Shown: positions 7,835-16,552, counted from the first letter of the stretch. The stretch is 64,000 nt of DNA from Anaerolineae bacterium (GCA_030432295.1 JAUIHI010000005.1:124001-188000), one strand, 5' to 3'. Notes: generated from the letters alone by a model not told the origin. Translations and numbers: made by a program.

Positions 7835-9327
7835 TGTTGTGCCTCCTGGTCGTTGTTCAGGTTGCTGGAGAGAGTACCAGGCGGCACGCTCAACTGCTGC
7901 TCCCGGCTGCCGAAGAACATCGGATCGCCGTCATAGCCCAGGGCGGCCCAATCGAGACGGCCTGAGCCACTCCCCTCTACATGGCAGGCCGCGCATTGCA
8001 GCGAATCTTCGGACGGGGCGACCATATGGGTGATGGGCCAATACATCTCTGTATCGGCAAACCCGTATTCACCGGAATAGGGCAACCCCACCCTCTCCGA
8101 CCCCAAGCGGGCCGCCTGATCCCAGTCGAAATCGGTCCAATAGCCCCCCTCGCCAAAAGTCTTGGGCTGGATCAGTGTGTTGTAGACGGTGTCGTATATC
8201 TGGTTTGCTTCGTGAACTTTGAAGGGGAAAATTTTCGCACTGGGATCGGCGATGGACCCCTTGGGCTTGACCATTTCTGTGATCTGGCTGGGATCGATCA
8301 CATCGCCCAGAATGTAACGGTCCGCTGTGCCCGAATACCAGGCATAGGTGGGTATCACATTTGACTCGTAGACAAAAGCCCCCTTGATCTTCAGATACTC
8401 GTGTGTGTCTTGGGGCAGGTCCTGGCCCGCTTCGGACCAGAGCCACTCAACTTTTGTGGCTTCCTTGCGGGCGAATTCGGGAATGTGACAGGTCTGGCAG
8501 GCCACAGTGGCCGTGTGATCGTTTAGCCGGTCATCCTCGTGGGGTTCTTCCGCATGGCAATCGGTGCAATAGATCTGATTCGCATCGTCCAGACTGACGC
8601 TGATAGCGCGGCCATCGATCTCGTGATGCTCCGCCTGGTGGCAATCGGTGCAGACAAAGTCGTACTCGCCCATGTGTACATCCAATTCCGGGCTGGGGTT
8701 GAGCATGCTGTTGTCCAGGTCCCCGTGTTTGACAGCATCGCCGCCGCCGCCGGTGAAGTGGCAACTGCCGCAGTTGTCACGGCTGGGGTTTGCCACACTT
8801 TCGGCCACAGCCACCAGGTCAATACCCTCCTCGGGCTGGCCGCCTTTTCCCTTTATATACAGGCCGGACTGATCGTGACACGCAACGCAATCCACAGCCG
8901 TCTCTTCGGTGAAATCAAAATTTTCGTCCACCCAGCCGTAGCCGGTATGGCACGAAGTGCAGGCCGCTTCGTTGCTCTGGATGCCGATGCAGAAGTTGTT
9001 GAGCACATTGGCCTTGCCCGTGTAGACCGGTTCTTCGTGGCCGGGCAGGTCGTAGGGGCCGTGCTCCCACGTCCAGTGGGACGTCGCCATGACTTCCGAG
9101 GCCGCTCCTTCATGACAGGACAGGCAGGCTGCGGTCACTTCCGGGCCAGTGGTCAGTGGGTCGGTGAAGAGGCCGGTATGATCTGTGTGGGCCATGTGGT
9201 CGGGAAGACCATCCCATGGATCAACCTTTTGAGGTTCAAAAAAACCGGTCAGATAACCTATCGGTAGGATAATGATCAGCAGGGTAACGAGAGCGCCTGC
9301 GATCCAGCCATATCTGGAGAACTTCAT
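7831..9327 (-). CDS. Octahaem c-type cytochrome of the tetrathionate reductase (OTR) family
   Basis: 498 residues. The start at 9327 (GAGG upstream, directly before the signal anchor) is preferred over one 17 codons earlier. An N-terminal anchor lies at about 9-28. Eight CxxCH sites follow: C68, C123, C147, C186, C226, C254, C277 and a last one near 458 after a long haem-free stretch; number and spacing fit the OTR family. Shewanella OTR reduces tetrathionate, nitrite and hydroxylamine in vitro, so the true substrate here is open. The YeeE neighbours favour sulfur oxyanions. It would be periplasmic and membrane-tethered, exchanging electrons with the next gene product, whose start overlaps its stop by four bases. 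Confidence 0.85.
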   Translation of the reverse strand: MKFSRYGWIAGALVTLLIIILPIGYLTGFFEPQKVDPWDGLPDHMAHTDHTGLFTDPLTTGPEVTAACLSCHEGAASEVMATSHWTWEHGPYDLPGHEEPVYTGKANVLNNFCIGIQSNEAACTSCHTGYGWVDENFDFTEETAVDCVACHDQSGLYIKGKGGQPEEGIDLVAVAESVANPSRDNCGSCHFTGGGGDAVKHGDLDNSMLNPSPELDVHMGEYDFVCTDCHQAEHHEIDGRAISVSLDDANQIYCTDCHAEEPHEDDRLNDHTATVACQTCHIPEFARKEATKVEWLWSEAGQDLPQDTHEYLKIKGAFVYESNVIPTYAWYSGTADRYILGDVIDPSQITEMVKPKGSIADPSAKIFPFKVHEANQIYDTVYNTLIQPKTFGEGGYWTDFDWDQAARLGSERVGLPYSGEYGFADTEMYWPITHMVAPSEDSLQCAACHVEGSGSGRLDWAALGYDGDPMFFGSREQQLSVPPGTLSSNLNNDQEAQQ

Positions 9328-9402
9328 ATCGACCTCATTTACTAGACCTGGCGAGATAACATCCGACACCGACTTCAACCTGTCTGGATTGAATCGGTAG
9401 AG

Positions 9403-9732
9403 TCATTGGGATGAGTTGAGAACACGAACCTGCGCACTAATTCGGGCGTGGTATACATCGCGCAACAGATCCAGGGCGGTGATCACCCGTGGGTCTGTGA
9501 GTTTGTACAAAATGTTCTGCCCCTGTCGCTCGCTGAGAACCAGATGGGTGTCTCGCAGCACGCGTAGATGACGGGAAACTGTGGGTTGGGGCAGATCAAG
9601 CCGGGCTGTGATGTCGGTAACATTCACTGGCCCCTCGTTGAGCACATATAGAATTGCAATGCGAATCGGGTCTGCAACACCGGAGCAGATTTCTGCATGG
9701 AGACGACGAAGTTCATCTTGTGATGGAATCAT
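9403..9732 (-). CDS. ArsR/SmtB-family transcriptional repressor
   Basis: 109 residues from the ATG at 9732 (GAGG about 12 bases upstream; a TTG nine codons earlier is the alternative). It is a winged helix typical of ArsR: GVADPIRIAILYVL, then the recognition region LDLPQPTVSRHLRVLRDTHLVLSERQGQNILYKL. Only one cysteine is present (Cys16, ICSG), so the dithiol switch of SqrR/BigR is not evident and no metal site is clear. It is first in the operon, 75 bases before the octahaem gene, with a palindrome just upstream. The likely role is control of the sulfur/cytochrome operon and itself in response to a sulfur or redox signal (inference). Confidence 0.85.
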   Translation of the reverse strand: MIPSQDELRRLHAEICSGVADPIRIAILYVLNEGPVNVTDITARLDLPQPTVSRHLRVLRDTHLVLSERQGQNILYKLTDPRVITALDLLRDVYHARISAQVRVLNSSQ

Positions 9733-9773
9733 TGGTGATTTCTGCCTCTTGTTGCGCAAATCCTGATTTCTGG

Positions 9774-9793
9774 ATATTCGGATATGCGAATAT
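9774..9793. promoter_or_regulatory. Probable ArsR operator
   Basis: ATATTCG-6-CGAATAT, a perfect inverted repeat 42 bases upstream of the arsR-like ATG, in an AT-rich promoter-like stretch. Size and base content fit ArsR-family sites. Confidence 0.55.
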
Positions 9794-10288
9794 ATCTACT
9801 TGCAATATTGGGCAAACACGAAGTCGTAGACCAACCAGATGCAGTCTACTGCGAACGGCACACGGCAACACCAGACAGAGGATGGGGGGGATAGCTGTCC
9901 ACGTGACCAGTATTCGTGAAAAATTTCCCAAACCAGGGTTGAGTTCCCGGCCAGAAAGCTTTCGCGCCACTGATAAACCCTGAAAACAGCGGATTTCTGT
10001 AGTGATCAGACTGATGGTGAAAAAAGTTGGACGCAGATGAACGCTGAAAAACGCGGATTTTTGCCTCTGGATCAGCGTTTATCTGCGTGAATCAGCGTCC
10101 CATTTTCTGTTTCATCATCCTCCTGATCAGTACAAAAACAGCGGATTTCCTTCCTGAATTTCTATGCGCCCCTGCGCCTCTGGGAGAATTTCTTTTTTCC
10201 GGTTTGACGCGCCCTCCATCTGCTGGCAAAATGAGTGGCGCAGCACTTCTCATCGTCCCAGAATCCAACCACCCCCCGGAACCTGCCT
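9794..10288. repeat. Gene-free spacer with an inverted repeat
   Basis: No gene is supported. An inverted repeat has arms at 10031-10047 (ACGCAGATGAACGCTGA) and 10072-10088, one mismatch, and further partial copies of CAGCG and GCGGATTT between 9980 and 10145. This is the common intergenic repeat type also seen near 35690 and 49215. No promoter could be assigned with confidence. Confidence 0.5.
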
Positions 10289-11461
10289 GTGAAACGCATC
10301 GCCGCCATCATCACCGAATATCGACCCCGCTCCCACGCGGATGTCATCGTCACCAAATTTCTCAAAGGCTTCCCCACCGACGAGGGGCTGATCCCGCCCC
10401 AGGTGGAGATCGTCTCGATGTACGTGGACCAGTTCGCCGAGAACGACCTGAGCCGCCAATACGCCGCCGAACACAACGTGCCCATCTACAACAGCATTCC
10501 CCGCGCCCTGACCCTGGGCGGGGATAAACTGGACGTGGACGGGGTGTTGTTGATCGGCGAGCACGGCGACTACGCCTGGAACGAAAAGGGGCAGCATCTC
10601 TACCCGCGCAAGTTCTTTTTGGAGCAGATCTGCGGGGTGATGGCGACCAGCGGTCGGGCTGTCCCTCTCTTCAGCGACAAGCATCTCTCCTACAATTGGC
10701 ACGACATCCGCTGGATGTATGACCGGATGGCCGGGCTGGGCGCGCCATTTATGGCTGGCTCCTCTCTGCCTCTGGGCTGGCGCTCCCCCTGGCTGGAACA
10801 CGAAAAAGAGACGCCGATCCAGGCCGCGCTGGCCGTGGGCTACAGCGGGCTGGACATCTACGGTTTTCACACCCTGGAAGTGCTGCAATGTATGGTGGAG
10901 CGGCGCAAAGGGGGTGAGACCGGCGTAGCGTCGGTCCAATGCCTGGAAGGGGATGCGGTGTGGGAGGCAGCCCAGGCCGGTCGCTGGGATCGGCGGCTGG
11001 CCGAGGCGGCCTGTGCGCCCATCGACGCCGACCGCAAGCCCGCCGGTTCGATGGAGGAAAATTGCGCCAACCCCGCGCTATTTTTGGTGGATTATAAAGA
11101 CGGAACCCAGGGCGCGGTGCTGATGCTCAACGGCTATGTGGAGACGCTGGCCTACGCAGCCAATGTGGATGGGGTGATCTCCGGCACAGAATTCTATTTG
11201 CAGGACGGCGATCCCCACTGCCACTTCAGCTATCTCAGCCTGAACATTCAGGAGATGTTCCTCAGCGGTGTGCCCACCTACCCGGTGGAGCGCACACTCC
11301 TCACCTCCGGTGTGCTGGAAGCCGCGCTGGATTCCCGCCACCAGGGCCACGTGCCTGTGGCCACGCCCCACCTCAACATTCAGTATCAGAGCTACGACTC
11401 TGTCCCCTGGCGACCGTTAGGCACGCGCCCGACGGGAGCCTGTCTGCTGCCTTTTCCCTAA
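10289..11461 (+). CDS. Uncharacterised protein, possibly Gfo/Idh/MocA-like
   Basis: About 390 residues if translation starts at the GTG at 10289 (VKRIAAIITEYRPRSHADVI); a GTG at 10235 adds 18 residues without homology-like content, and neither has a strong ribosome site. The N-terminal half has alternating strands and helices, with DGVLLIGEHGDY and a VPLFSDKHLS segment placed where oxidoreductases of this group carry EKP, but the glycine-rich nucleotide motif is missing. I do not recognise a defined function. It lies 43 bases before a zinc-type alcohol dehydrogenase in what seems one operon, so a role in sugar breakdown is likely. Confidence 0.6.
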   Translation: MKRIAAIITEYRPRSHADVIVTKFLKGFPTDEGLIPPQVEIVSMYVDQFAENDLSRQYAAEHNVPIYNSIPRALTLGGDKLDVDGVLLIGEHGDYAWNEKGQHLYPRKFFLEQICGVMATSGRAVPLFSDKHLSYNWHDIRWMYDRMAGLGAPFMAGSSLPLGWRSPWLEHEKETPIQAALAVGYSGLDIYGFHTLEVLQCMVERRKGGETGVASVQCLEGDAVWEAAQAGRWDRRLAEAACAPIDADRKPAGSMEENCANPALFLVDYKDGTQGAVLMLNGYVETLAYAANVDGVISGTEFYLQDGDPHCHFSYLSLNIQEMFLSGVPTYPVERTLLTSGVLEAALDSRHQGHVPVATPHLNIQYQSYDSVPWRPLGTRPTGACLLPFP

Positions 11462-11504
11462 TTTCTACCCAAACCCCCACTCATTTCCAAGCGGAGAAAA
11501 ATCC

Positions 11505-12476
11505 ATGCGAGCAGTACAAGTAATGGCCCCTGGCCGGGCCGAGTTTGTCGAGACGCCCAAGCCCGCCCTCAAACCGGGCCACGCACTGATCCGCACTCGC
11601 CGTTTGTCCCTATGCGGCAGTGATATTTTCATGCTCCATTACGCGCCGCCGGAGATGTACCCGTTTCCGCCCGGAACCTCCGGCCACGAAATGGTGGGGG
11701 TTGTGGAGTCGGTGGATGCGCCCGGTTCCGGTATTGAGCCTGGAATGATGGTGCTTTCTCTTGTGATGGGAAACGCGGCGATGGCCGAGTATTACCTGGC
11801 CCCCATCGAGCACGTCATCCCGCTGCCCAACAACAAACCCATCGAAGAACTGTTGCAGGCCCAGCAGTTGGGCACAATAATCTACGCGGCCAAGCATCTG
11901 CCCGGCCCGGTTATCGGCAAGAATGTGGCGGTGATTGGCCAGGGGTCCGTGGGGCTGTGGTGGGTGTGGATGTTGCGGCGGATGGGCGCGCGGCGGGTGA
12001 TCGCGCTGGATGTGCTGCCCCACCGGCTGATGCTGCCCAAACGCTACGGTGCCACCCACACAATCAACAACCGGGAGGTGGACCCGCAGGAGGCCATCCG
12101 CTCCATCACGGGCGGCGAGTTGGCCGATGTGGTGATTGAGGCCGCGGGGGAGGTGGAGACGATCAATCTGGCCTATACGCTGGTGCGCCAGCACGGGGAT
12201 TTGGTCTACTTCGGCATTCCCCACGCCATGGAAATGACCTTCAACTTTGGCGAATTCTTCCGCAAGTTTCCCCGGGTCAAGGCCATCTCCGGTGCGATGA
12301 GCGATCCAGGCCAGGGCGTGACCCACCAGGCGTTAGAATACATCGCCACCGGCGAGATCGACGTCTCTCACATCCTGACCCACCGCTTCGCCTTCGATCA
12401 GGTGTTGGACGCCTATGAAGTCGCCTACACCCGGGACGAGGGGTCGGTGAAGGTAGTGATTGAGATGCCGGAATAG
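11505..12476 (+). CDS. Medium-chain dehydrogenase/reductase (zinc-type alcohol or polyol dehydrogenase)
   Basis: 323 residues; GGAG precedes the ATG. The catalytic zinc region is visible as LCGSDIF (about 38-44) and GTSGHEMVG (about 58-66). The four-cysteine structural zinc loop is absent. The Rossmann motif GQGSVGL lies at about 146-152 with a downstream ALDVLPHRL, whose Asp suggests NAD rather than NADP. It probably oxidises a sugar or polyol hydroxyl, as in sorbitol or threonine dehydrogenase relatives. It is cotranscribed with the preceding uncharacterised gene. Confidence 0.8.
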   Translation: MRAVQVMAPGRAEFVETPKPALKPGHALIRTRRLSLCGSDIFMLHYAPPEMYPFPPGTSGHEMVGVVESVDAPGSGIEPGMMVLSLVMGNAAMAEYYLAPIEHVIPLPNNKPIEELLQAQQLGTIIYAAKHLPGPVIGKNVAVIGQGSVGLWWVWMLRRMGARRVIALDVLPHRLMLPKRYGATHTINNREVDPQEAIRSITGGELADVVIEAAGEVETINLAYTLVRQHGDLVYFGIPHAMEMTFNFGEFFRKFPRVKAISGAMSDPGQGVTHQALEYIATGEIDVSHILTHRFAFDQVLDAYEVAYTRDEGSVKVVIEMPE

Positions 12477-12488
12477 GACAGCAGACAG

Positions 12489-12530
12489 CGGACGACGGAC
12501 CGCCACGCAACACTTGCGGTCTGCCGTCCG
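12489..12530. terminator. Inverted repeat between convergent genes
   Basis: Arms 12489-12503 and 12516-12530 (CGGACGACGGACCGC type, two mismatches, 12-base loop) between two converging genes. It belongs to a GACGGCAGAC-rich repeat family also seen at 16408-16471 and 48291-48347. Confidence 0.5.
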
Positions 12531-12550
12531 CCGTCCGCCGTCTTCCGTTT

Positions 12551-13657
12551 CTATTCTGCCAGCAACTGCGCGGCCCGCTCCCGGCTGAGGAAGTGCATGA
12601 CCAGCGGCTGGGAAAAGTCGGCCTGGGACTGCTGCCAGGTGGCGTAGAAGCCCTCGGCGGTTTCCAGAACGTGGACATAGCGGCTGGTCCCTGCGCCGGT
12701 GGGGGAGACGAAAAGCGGGCCGCTGACCGACAGCCGCTCGATCTGCGAGACCCCATCCCCGGCGGTGACAGCCACGCCGCCCAACTCCTCGCAGGAGTAG
12801 CCCCGGGGCCGCTTGGCCGCCGCGTTGTGTTCGTCCAGGTCCCGCATACTTTCGCCGCCGTCGTAGAAGAGAAGCGTGGCATCCGGTCCGTCGGCAAAGA
12901 CGCCCAGCCGGGGGATCGGCAACCAGCCCGTAGCCCGACAGATAGCCACATCCCAGACAAAGCCGCGGGGGAAGAAATCGTAGACCGGCGGCTGGAACTC
13001 CGACGCACCCGCGGGCCGCAGGGCATAGGCTGTGTTGGAACTGGCCCAGGAAAAGGGGTGGGTGACAAAGCCGAGCAGCGTATCCCCGTTGGGCTGGTCG
13101 AGGATAAAGGGGTCTTTGACGTGCAAATAGCGGGGGTCACTGCATTCCAGAACCGTCTCCGGTTGGGCCGAGGCCAGCTCCTCGACTGTCGGAGCGGCCA
13201 GTCGCTCAATTGTCCAGACCCCTGTGTTGGGCTTCTGATAGACTTCCAACGCTGCCGGATAAGGGATCCGCTTTTCGGACGAGACGAATAGTTCCACGCC
13301 GTCGTCCGTCCAATGCAGCGCACTGCCTTCAATGGAAAGCACGGATTTGCGGGGCACGCCCAGGGCTGCTTTGGAAAAAGTGCTCACCTTTTCAAAGTAT
13401 TGGCCCCGGTCGGTGGAGCGGAAGATCACCACCTCCAGCCCCCGTTCGCCCATCCCCAGCCCTGTGCGGGAATCTCCTTCGATGCGGTAGCGCCCCACCA
13501 GATAGAAATCTCCGTTGGGCGCTTCGATCAGATTGCCGCCACCGAACCAGAAGCCGGGCTGCGCTTGCCTGGGGTGGATCAGAATGCTGGCAGCCTGCTG
13601 GTCGATAAGGGCTTCGCAGAAACCGACAAGCCGCTCCCGTTGAATCTGTGTAATCAT
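12551..13657 (-). CDS. Beta-propeller protein related to sialidase/GH43-type glycosidases
   Basis: 368 residues, no signal peptide. The sequence shows repeated beta-strand blades: FWFGGGNLIEAPNGDFYLVGRYR, an Asp-box-like STDRGQYFEK (about 80-89), SALHWTDDGVELFVSSEK, HVKDPFILDQPNGDTLLGF, GFVWDVAICRATGWLPIPRLGVF. Such repeats are seen in five- and six-bladed glycoside hydrolases and lyases. The catalytic acids cannot be assigned. The neighbourhood (dehydrogenase, galactonate-dehydratase-like enzyme) supports a carbohydrate substrate. It is transcribed toward the dehydrogenase and away from the next gene, so it has its own promoter near 13660-13800. Confidence 0.55.
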   Translation of the reverse strand: MITQIQRERLVGFCEALIDQQAASILIHPRQAQPGFWFGGGNLIEAPNGDFYLVGRYRIEGDSRTGLGMGERGLEVVIFRSTDRGQYFEKVSTFSKAALGVPRKSVLSIEGSALHWTDDGVELFVSSEKRIPYPAALEVYQKPNTGVWTIERLAAPTVEELASAQPETVLECSDPRYLHVKDPFILDQPNGDTLLGFVTHPFSWASSNTAYALRPAGASEFQPPVYDFFPRGFVWDVAICRATGWLPIPRLGVFADGPDATLLFYDGGESMRDLDEHNAAAKRPRGYSCEELGGVAVTAGDGVSQIERLSVSGPLFVSPTGAGTSRYVHVLETAEGFYATWQQSQADFSQPLVMHFLSRERAAQLLAE

Positions 13658-13731
13658 TTGGCTGCCCCCTGTGCTGGAGATTTCCTCGGCTTGACCGATT
13701 TAGAGAAATGGGTAGGATAAAGAACGCAATG

Positions 13732-13766
13732 CAGAAGTTCGACTTTTCAGAAAAGTCGAACTTCTG
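13732..13766. repeat. AAGTTCGACTTT hairpin repeat, copy 1
   Basis: Perfect 16-bp arms (CAGAAGTTCGACTTTT, 13732-13747, against 13751-13766) with a three-base loop. It lies between two divergently transcribed genes, so it terminates neither. Copies 2 and 3 are at 46810-46839 and 60212-60241. Confidence 0.85.
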
Positions 13767-13817
13767 ACTCAGTATACCACCCATCCCCACCGAATCACCC
13801 GCGGAGGAGCCACTTCT

Positions 13818-14972
13818 GTGAAAATTACCCAAGTCGAAATCTTTGAAGTCACCTATCCCAACACCCCCAACTGGCATCCGGTGCTCATCCGCATCGGCAC
13901 GGACGAGGGCATCAGCGGCGTGGGCGAAGTGGGGCTGGCCTATGGCACAGGCGGTTCGGCTGGCGTGGGAATGGTGAAGAATCTGGCCGAGAATTTTCTG
14001 ATCGGGGCCGACCCCTTCCGCATCGAAGAATTGTGGGACACAATGTACCGCAAGACCTTCTGGGGCCAGGGCGGTGGGCCAGTGGTCTACGGCGGGATGA
14101 GCGCCATCGACCACGCGCTGTGGGACATCAAAGGCAAAGCCCTGGGCGTGCCGGTCTACGAACTGCTGGGCGGCAAGTGTCACGAGAAGCTGCTGGTCTA
14201 CGCCAATGGCTGGTATCACGACTACAACGCGCCCGCGGAATTTGTGGAGCCGGTGCAGCGGTTGGCCGCGGATGGGTATAAGGCGCTCAAATTCGACCCC
14301 TTCCGCAAGCGGCCCGATGGGGTGAACGAATACTCCAAACGGGCGCTGGACAAGGATCGGGAAGATTTGGCCGTGGGCCGGGTAGAAGTTGTGCGCGAGA
14401 CCCTGGGACCGGATTTCAAAATCTGCGTGGAGGTCCACGGCAATCTCGGCCCGATGTCGGCCATTGCCGCGGGCAAGCGGCTGGAAGCGTGCAAACCCTT
14501 CTTCTACGAGGAAGCGGTGGACGCCAATAATGTGGAGATGATGGCGAAGGTGGCCGCCCACGTGGACATTCCCATCGCCGCGGGGGAACGGCTCTACACC
14601 CGTTACGGCTTCCGCCCGTATATCGAGCAGCAGATTCTCGACATCATCCAGCCGGATTTGGGGCTGGCCGGCGGCATCAGCGAAGTCAAAAAGATCGCCA
14701 CCTACGCCGAAACCTACGGTATTTCCGTCCAGCCCCACAACTGCGCGTCGCCGGTGCTGACTGCCGTTTCCGTCCAGTTGGACGCCTGCATCCCCAACTT
14801 TATCATCCAGGAACTCTTCCCCTACCGGCCCGCGGCCCACTACGAAGTCGTCACCGAACCCCTGGAACGGCAGGTGGTGGACGGCTATCTGCCCATCTCC
14901 GACAAGCCGGGGCTGGGCGTGGAACTCAACGACGACTTTCTGGCCGGGCAGGCGAAGATTGTTGTTCGCTAG
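13818..14972 (+). CDS. Mandelate racemase/muconate lactonizing family dehydratase, galactonate-dehydratase-like
   Basis: 384 residues from a GTG with GGAGGAG eight bases upstream. Enolase-superfamily fold: N-terminal cap (about 1-120), then a barrel. Residues matching D-galactonate dehydratase are visible: KFDPF lysine on strand two, EVHGN (metal acid and adjacent His), FYEEAV, AAGERLY (third metal acid) and the QPHNC histidine. It removes water from an aldonate to give a 2-keto-3-deoxy acid. Exact sugar acid is unknown. A paralogue is at 35932-37068. It is followed, after a repeat element, by an aminotransferase on the same strand. Confidence 0.85.
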   Translation: MKITQVEIFEVTYPNTPNWHPVLIRIGTDEGISGVGEVGLAYGTGGSAGVGMVKNLAENFLIGADPFRIEELWDTMYRKTFWGQGGGPVVYGGMSAIDHALWDIKGKALGVPVYELLGGKCHEKLLVYANGWYHDYNAPAEFVEPVQRLAADGYKALKFDPFRKRPDGVNEYSKRALDKDREDLAVGRVEVVRETLGPDFKICVEVHGNLGPMSAIAAGKRLEACKPFFYEEAVDANNVEMMAKVAAHVDIPIAAGERLYTRYGFRPYIEQQILDIIQPDLGLAGGISEVKKIATYAETYGISVQPHNCASPVLTAVSVQLDACIPNFIIQELFPYRPAAHYEVVTEPLERQVVDGYLPISDKPGLGVELNDDFLAGQAKIVVR

Positions 14973-14989
14973 GCAAAATATCACGCAGA

Positions 14990-15171
14990 AGGTATTGGGT
15001 ATTGGATAAGTAGTTCAAAAAAAGTTTTTAGACTTCAATTTGCTAAAATTTTGCCAATTCAAACCTGACCACTTAGAAATCTATTTTCAAAAACTTTCTT
15101 GGTTTTACTTATTTCGCAGTGTAAAGTTGGGCCAACCCATACGAAATATCCAATACCCAATACCCAATACC
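14990..15171. repeat. AT-rich element with 18-bp terminal inverted repeats (MITE-like)
   Basis: Arms GGTATTGGGTATTGGATA at 14991-15008 and its exact complement at 15147-15164, followed by one more CAATACC unit to 15171. The 138 bases between are clearly AT-rich compared with the flanking genes and hold no gene. It looks like a small non-autonomous mobile element or a decayed insertion; no target duplication is obvious. Confidence 0.5.
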
Positions 15172-15205
15172 TGTTCTCTTATCACCCCACACGGAGCTTC
15201 CCCCA

Positions 15206-16402
15206 ATGACAGCATTCAATTTTACTTCCCTTCTCTCCTCCCGCGCCGCGGATGCCAAGCCGCTGGGTATGAACAAACGGGGAAAATACGACTTTGCCGT
15301 GGCCTATCCCGACCCGGAAACCCTGCCCCTGGACGGGCTGGTGGAAGGGCTGCGAAAAGGGTTGGCTGAGGATGGCCGGGACCTGGCCCTCTACGCCCAT
15401 CCCCAGGGCTATACCCCCCTGCGCGAGTTTGTGGCGGCCAAATTGCAGCGAGACCGCAATATTCAAATCACAGCCGATGACATCATTCTGGGCGACGGCT
15501 CCGGCCAGCCTATCCATATGATTGCCGAGACGCTGCTCGATCCCGGCGATGTGGTGATCGTCGAGGATTTCGTCTATTCCGGCACGCTCAATACCCTGCG
15601 CCGTTTTGGCGCGGAGCTGCGGGGCGTTGTCACCGACGACGAAGGGATGCGGACGGATTCGTTGGAATCTGTGATTCAGGGGGCCATTGCCGACGGCAAG
15701 CCACCCAAATTCATCTACACCGTGCCCACTTTTCAGAATCCCCAGGGCTGGACAATGAGTTTGGAACGGCGCAAGGCGATGGTGGCTCTTTGCCAGAAGT
15801 ACGGCGTGCCCATTTTGGAGGACGATTGCTATGTGGACCTGCGTTTTGAGGGCCAGGACGTGACATCTCTCCACGCGCTGGACGATACCGGGCTGGTGAT
15901 GTACGTGGCTTCCTTTTCCAAAATTATCGCGCCGGGGATGCGCCTGGGCTATCTGACTGCGCCGAAGGAGATTTTGCAGCGGGCGATGGGGGCCAAGAGT
16001 GGCGGATCGGTGAATACCTTCGCCTCCTTTGCCGTGCATCGCTTCGCCCAGGACAATCTGATGTCTCACATCGAGACAATCAACGATGTGCAGTTGGAGA
16101 AGCGGGACGCGATGCTAGCCGCGCTGGACGAGCATTTCAGCGAGCCAGGTGTCAGTTGGAGCCGTCCCCAGGGCGGCATTTTCATCTGGCTGAAACTGCG
16201 GGAAGGGGTGGACGCGGCGGCCATTCGGGACAAAATCCTGGCGACGGATGATGTGGGTTATCACCCGGGCAGCAACTTCGCCGCTGATGGGGTGTCGGGG
16301 AAGAATTGCCTGCGTCTCTGCTTCGGCTACAATACGCCCGAAGAGATCGGCGAGGGCATCGCTGTGCTGGCCGCAGCACTCCGCCGGGAGGGGGTGCTGT
16401 AG
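15206..16402 (+). CDS. PLP-dependent aminotransferase, class I/II (2-aminoadipate aminotransferase-like)
   Basis: 398 residues; GGAG lies nine bases before the ATG. Fold type I signatures: YAHPQGYTPLREF substrate loop (about 66-78), ILGDGSGQPIHM, VPTFQNPQGWTMS (Asn-Pro-Gln before the cofactor), LEDDCYVDL (Asp to the pyridine nitrogen), SFSKIIAPGMRLGY with the Schiff-base lysine (about 236) and the carboxylate-binding CLRLCFGY near the C-terminus. It is the MocR/LysN subgroup without a DNA-binding domain. Amino donor and acceptor are not readable. It may be last in the unit that starts with the dehydratase. Confidence 0.85.
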   Translation: MTAFNFTSLLSSRAADAKPLGMNKRGKYDFAVAYPDPETLPLDGLVEGLRKGLAEDGRDLALYAHPQGYTPLREFVAAKLQRDRNIQITADDIILGDGSGQPIHMIAETLLDPGDVVIVEDFVYSGTLNTLRRFGAELRGVVTDDEGMRTDSLESVIQGAIADGKPPKFIYTVPTFQNPQGWTMSLERRKAMVALCQKYGVPILEDDCYVDLRFEGQDVTSLHALDDTGLVMYVASFSKIIAPGMRLGYLTAPKEILQRAMGAKSGGSVNTFASFAVHRFAQDNLMSHIETINDVQLEKRDAMLAALDEHFSEPGVSWSRPQGGIFIWLKLREGVDAAAIRDKILATDDVGYHPGSNFAADGVSGKNCLRLCFGYNTPEEIGEGIAVLAAALRREGVL

Positions 16403-16407
16403 CAGAG

Positions 16408-16471
16408 ACGGCAGACGGCAGACGGCGGACCGCGGACGGCAGGTGGACTCCGCGGTCTGACGTCTGCCGTC
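16408..16471. repeat. GACGGCAGAC-rich inverted repeat
   Basis: Arms GACGGCAGACG at 16408-16418 and CGTCTGCCGTC at 16461-16471 with an inner CCGCGG pair, 5 bases after the aminotransferase stop. It probably terminates that transcript; same family as 12489-12530. Confidence 0.5.
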
Positions 16472-16552
16472 AGTATAAATGTTTTTGACCCTGCGCTACG
16501 CTTTCTCTCCTCCTTTTTGACGGCCCACTCGCTCCCCCGCAAATCTGCACCT

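Noticed and set aside
13392-14984. 530-codon minus-strand frame across the dehydratase.
   Set aside because: Antisense to a clear enolase-superfamily enzyme and spans a divergent intergenic hairpin; amino acid content is that of a shadow frame.
14991-15171. Repeated GGGTATTG units as a CRISPR remnant.
   Set aside because: Units are too short and contiguous, with no spacers; better seen as terminal repeats of a small element.
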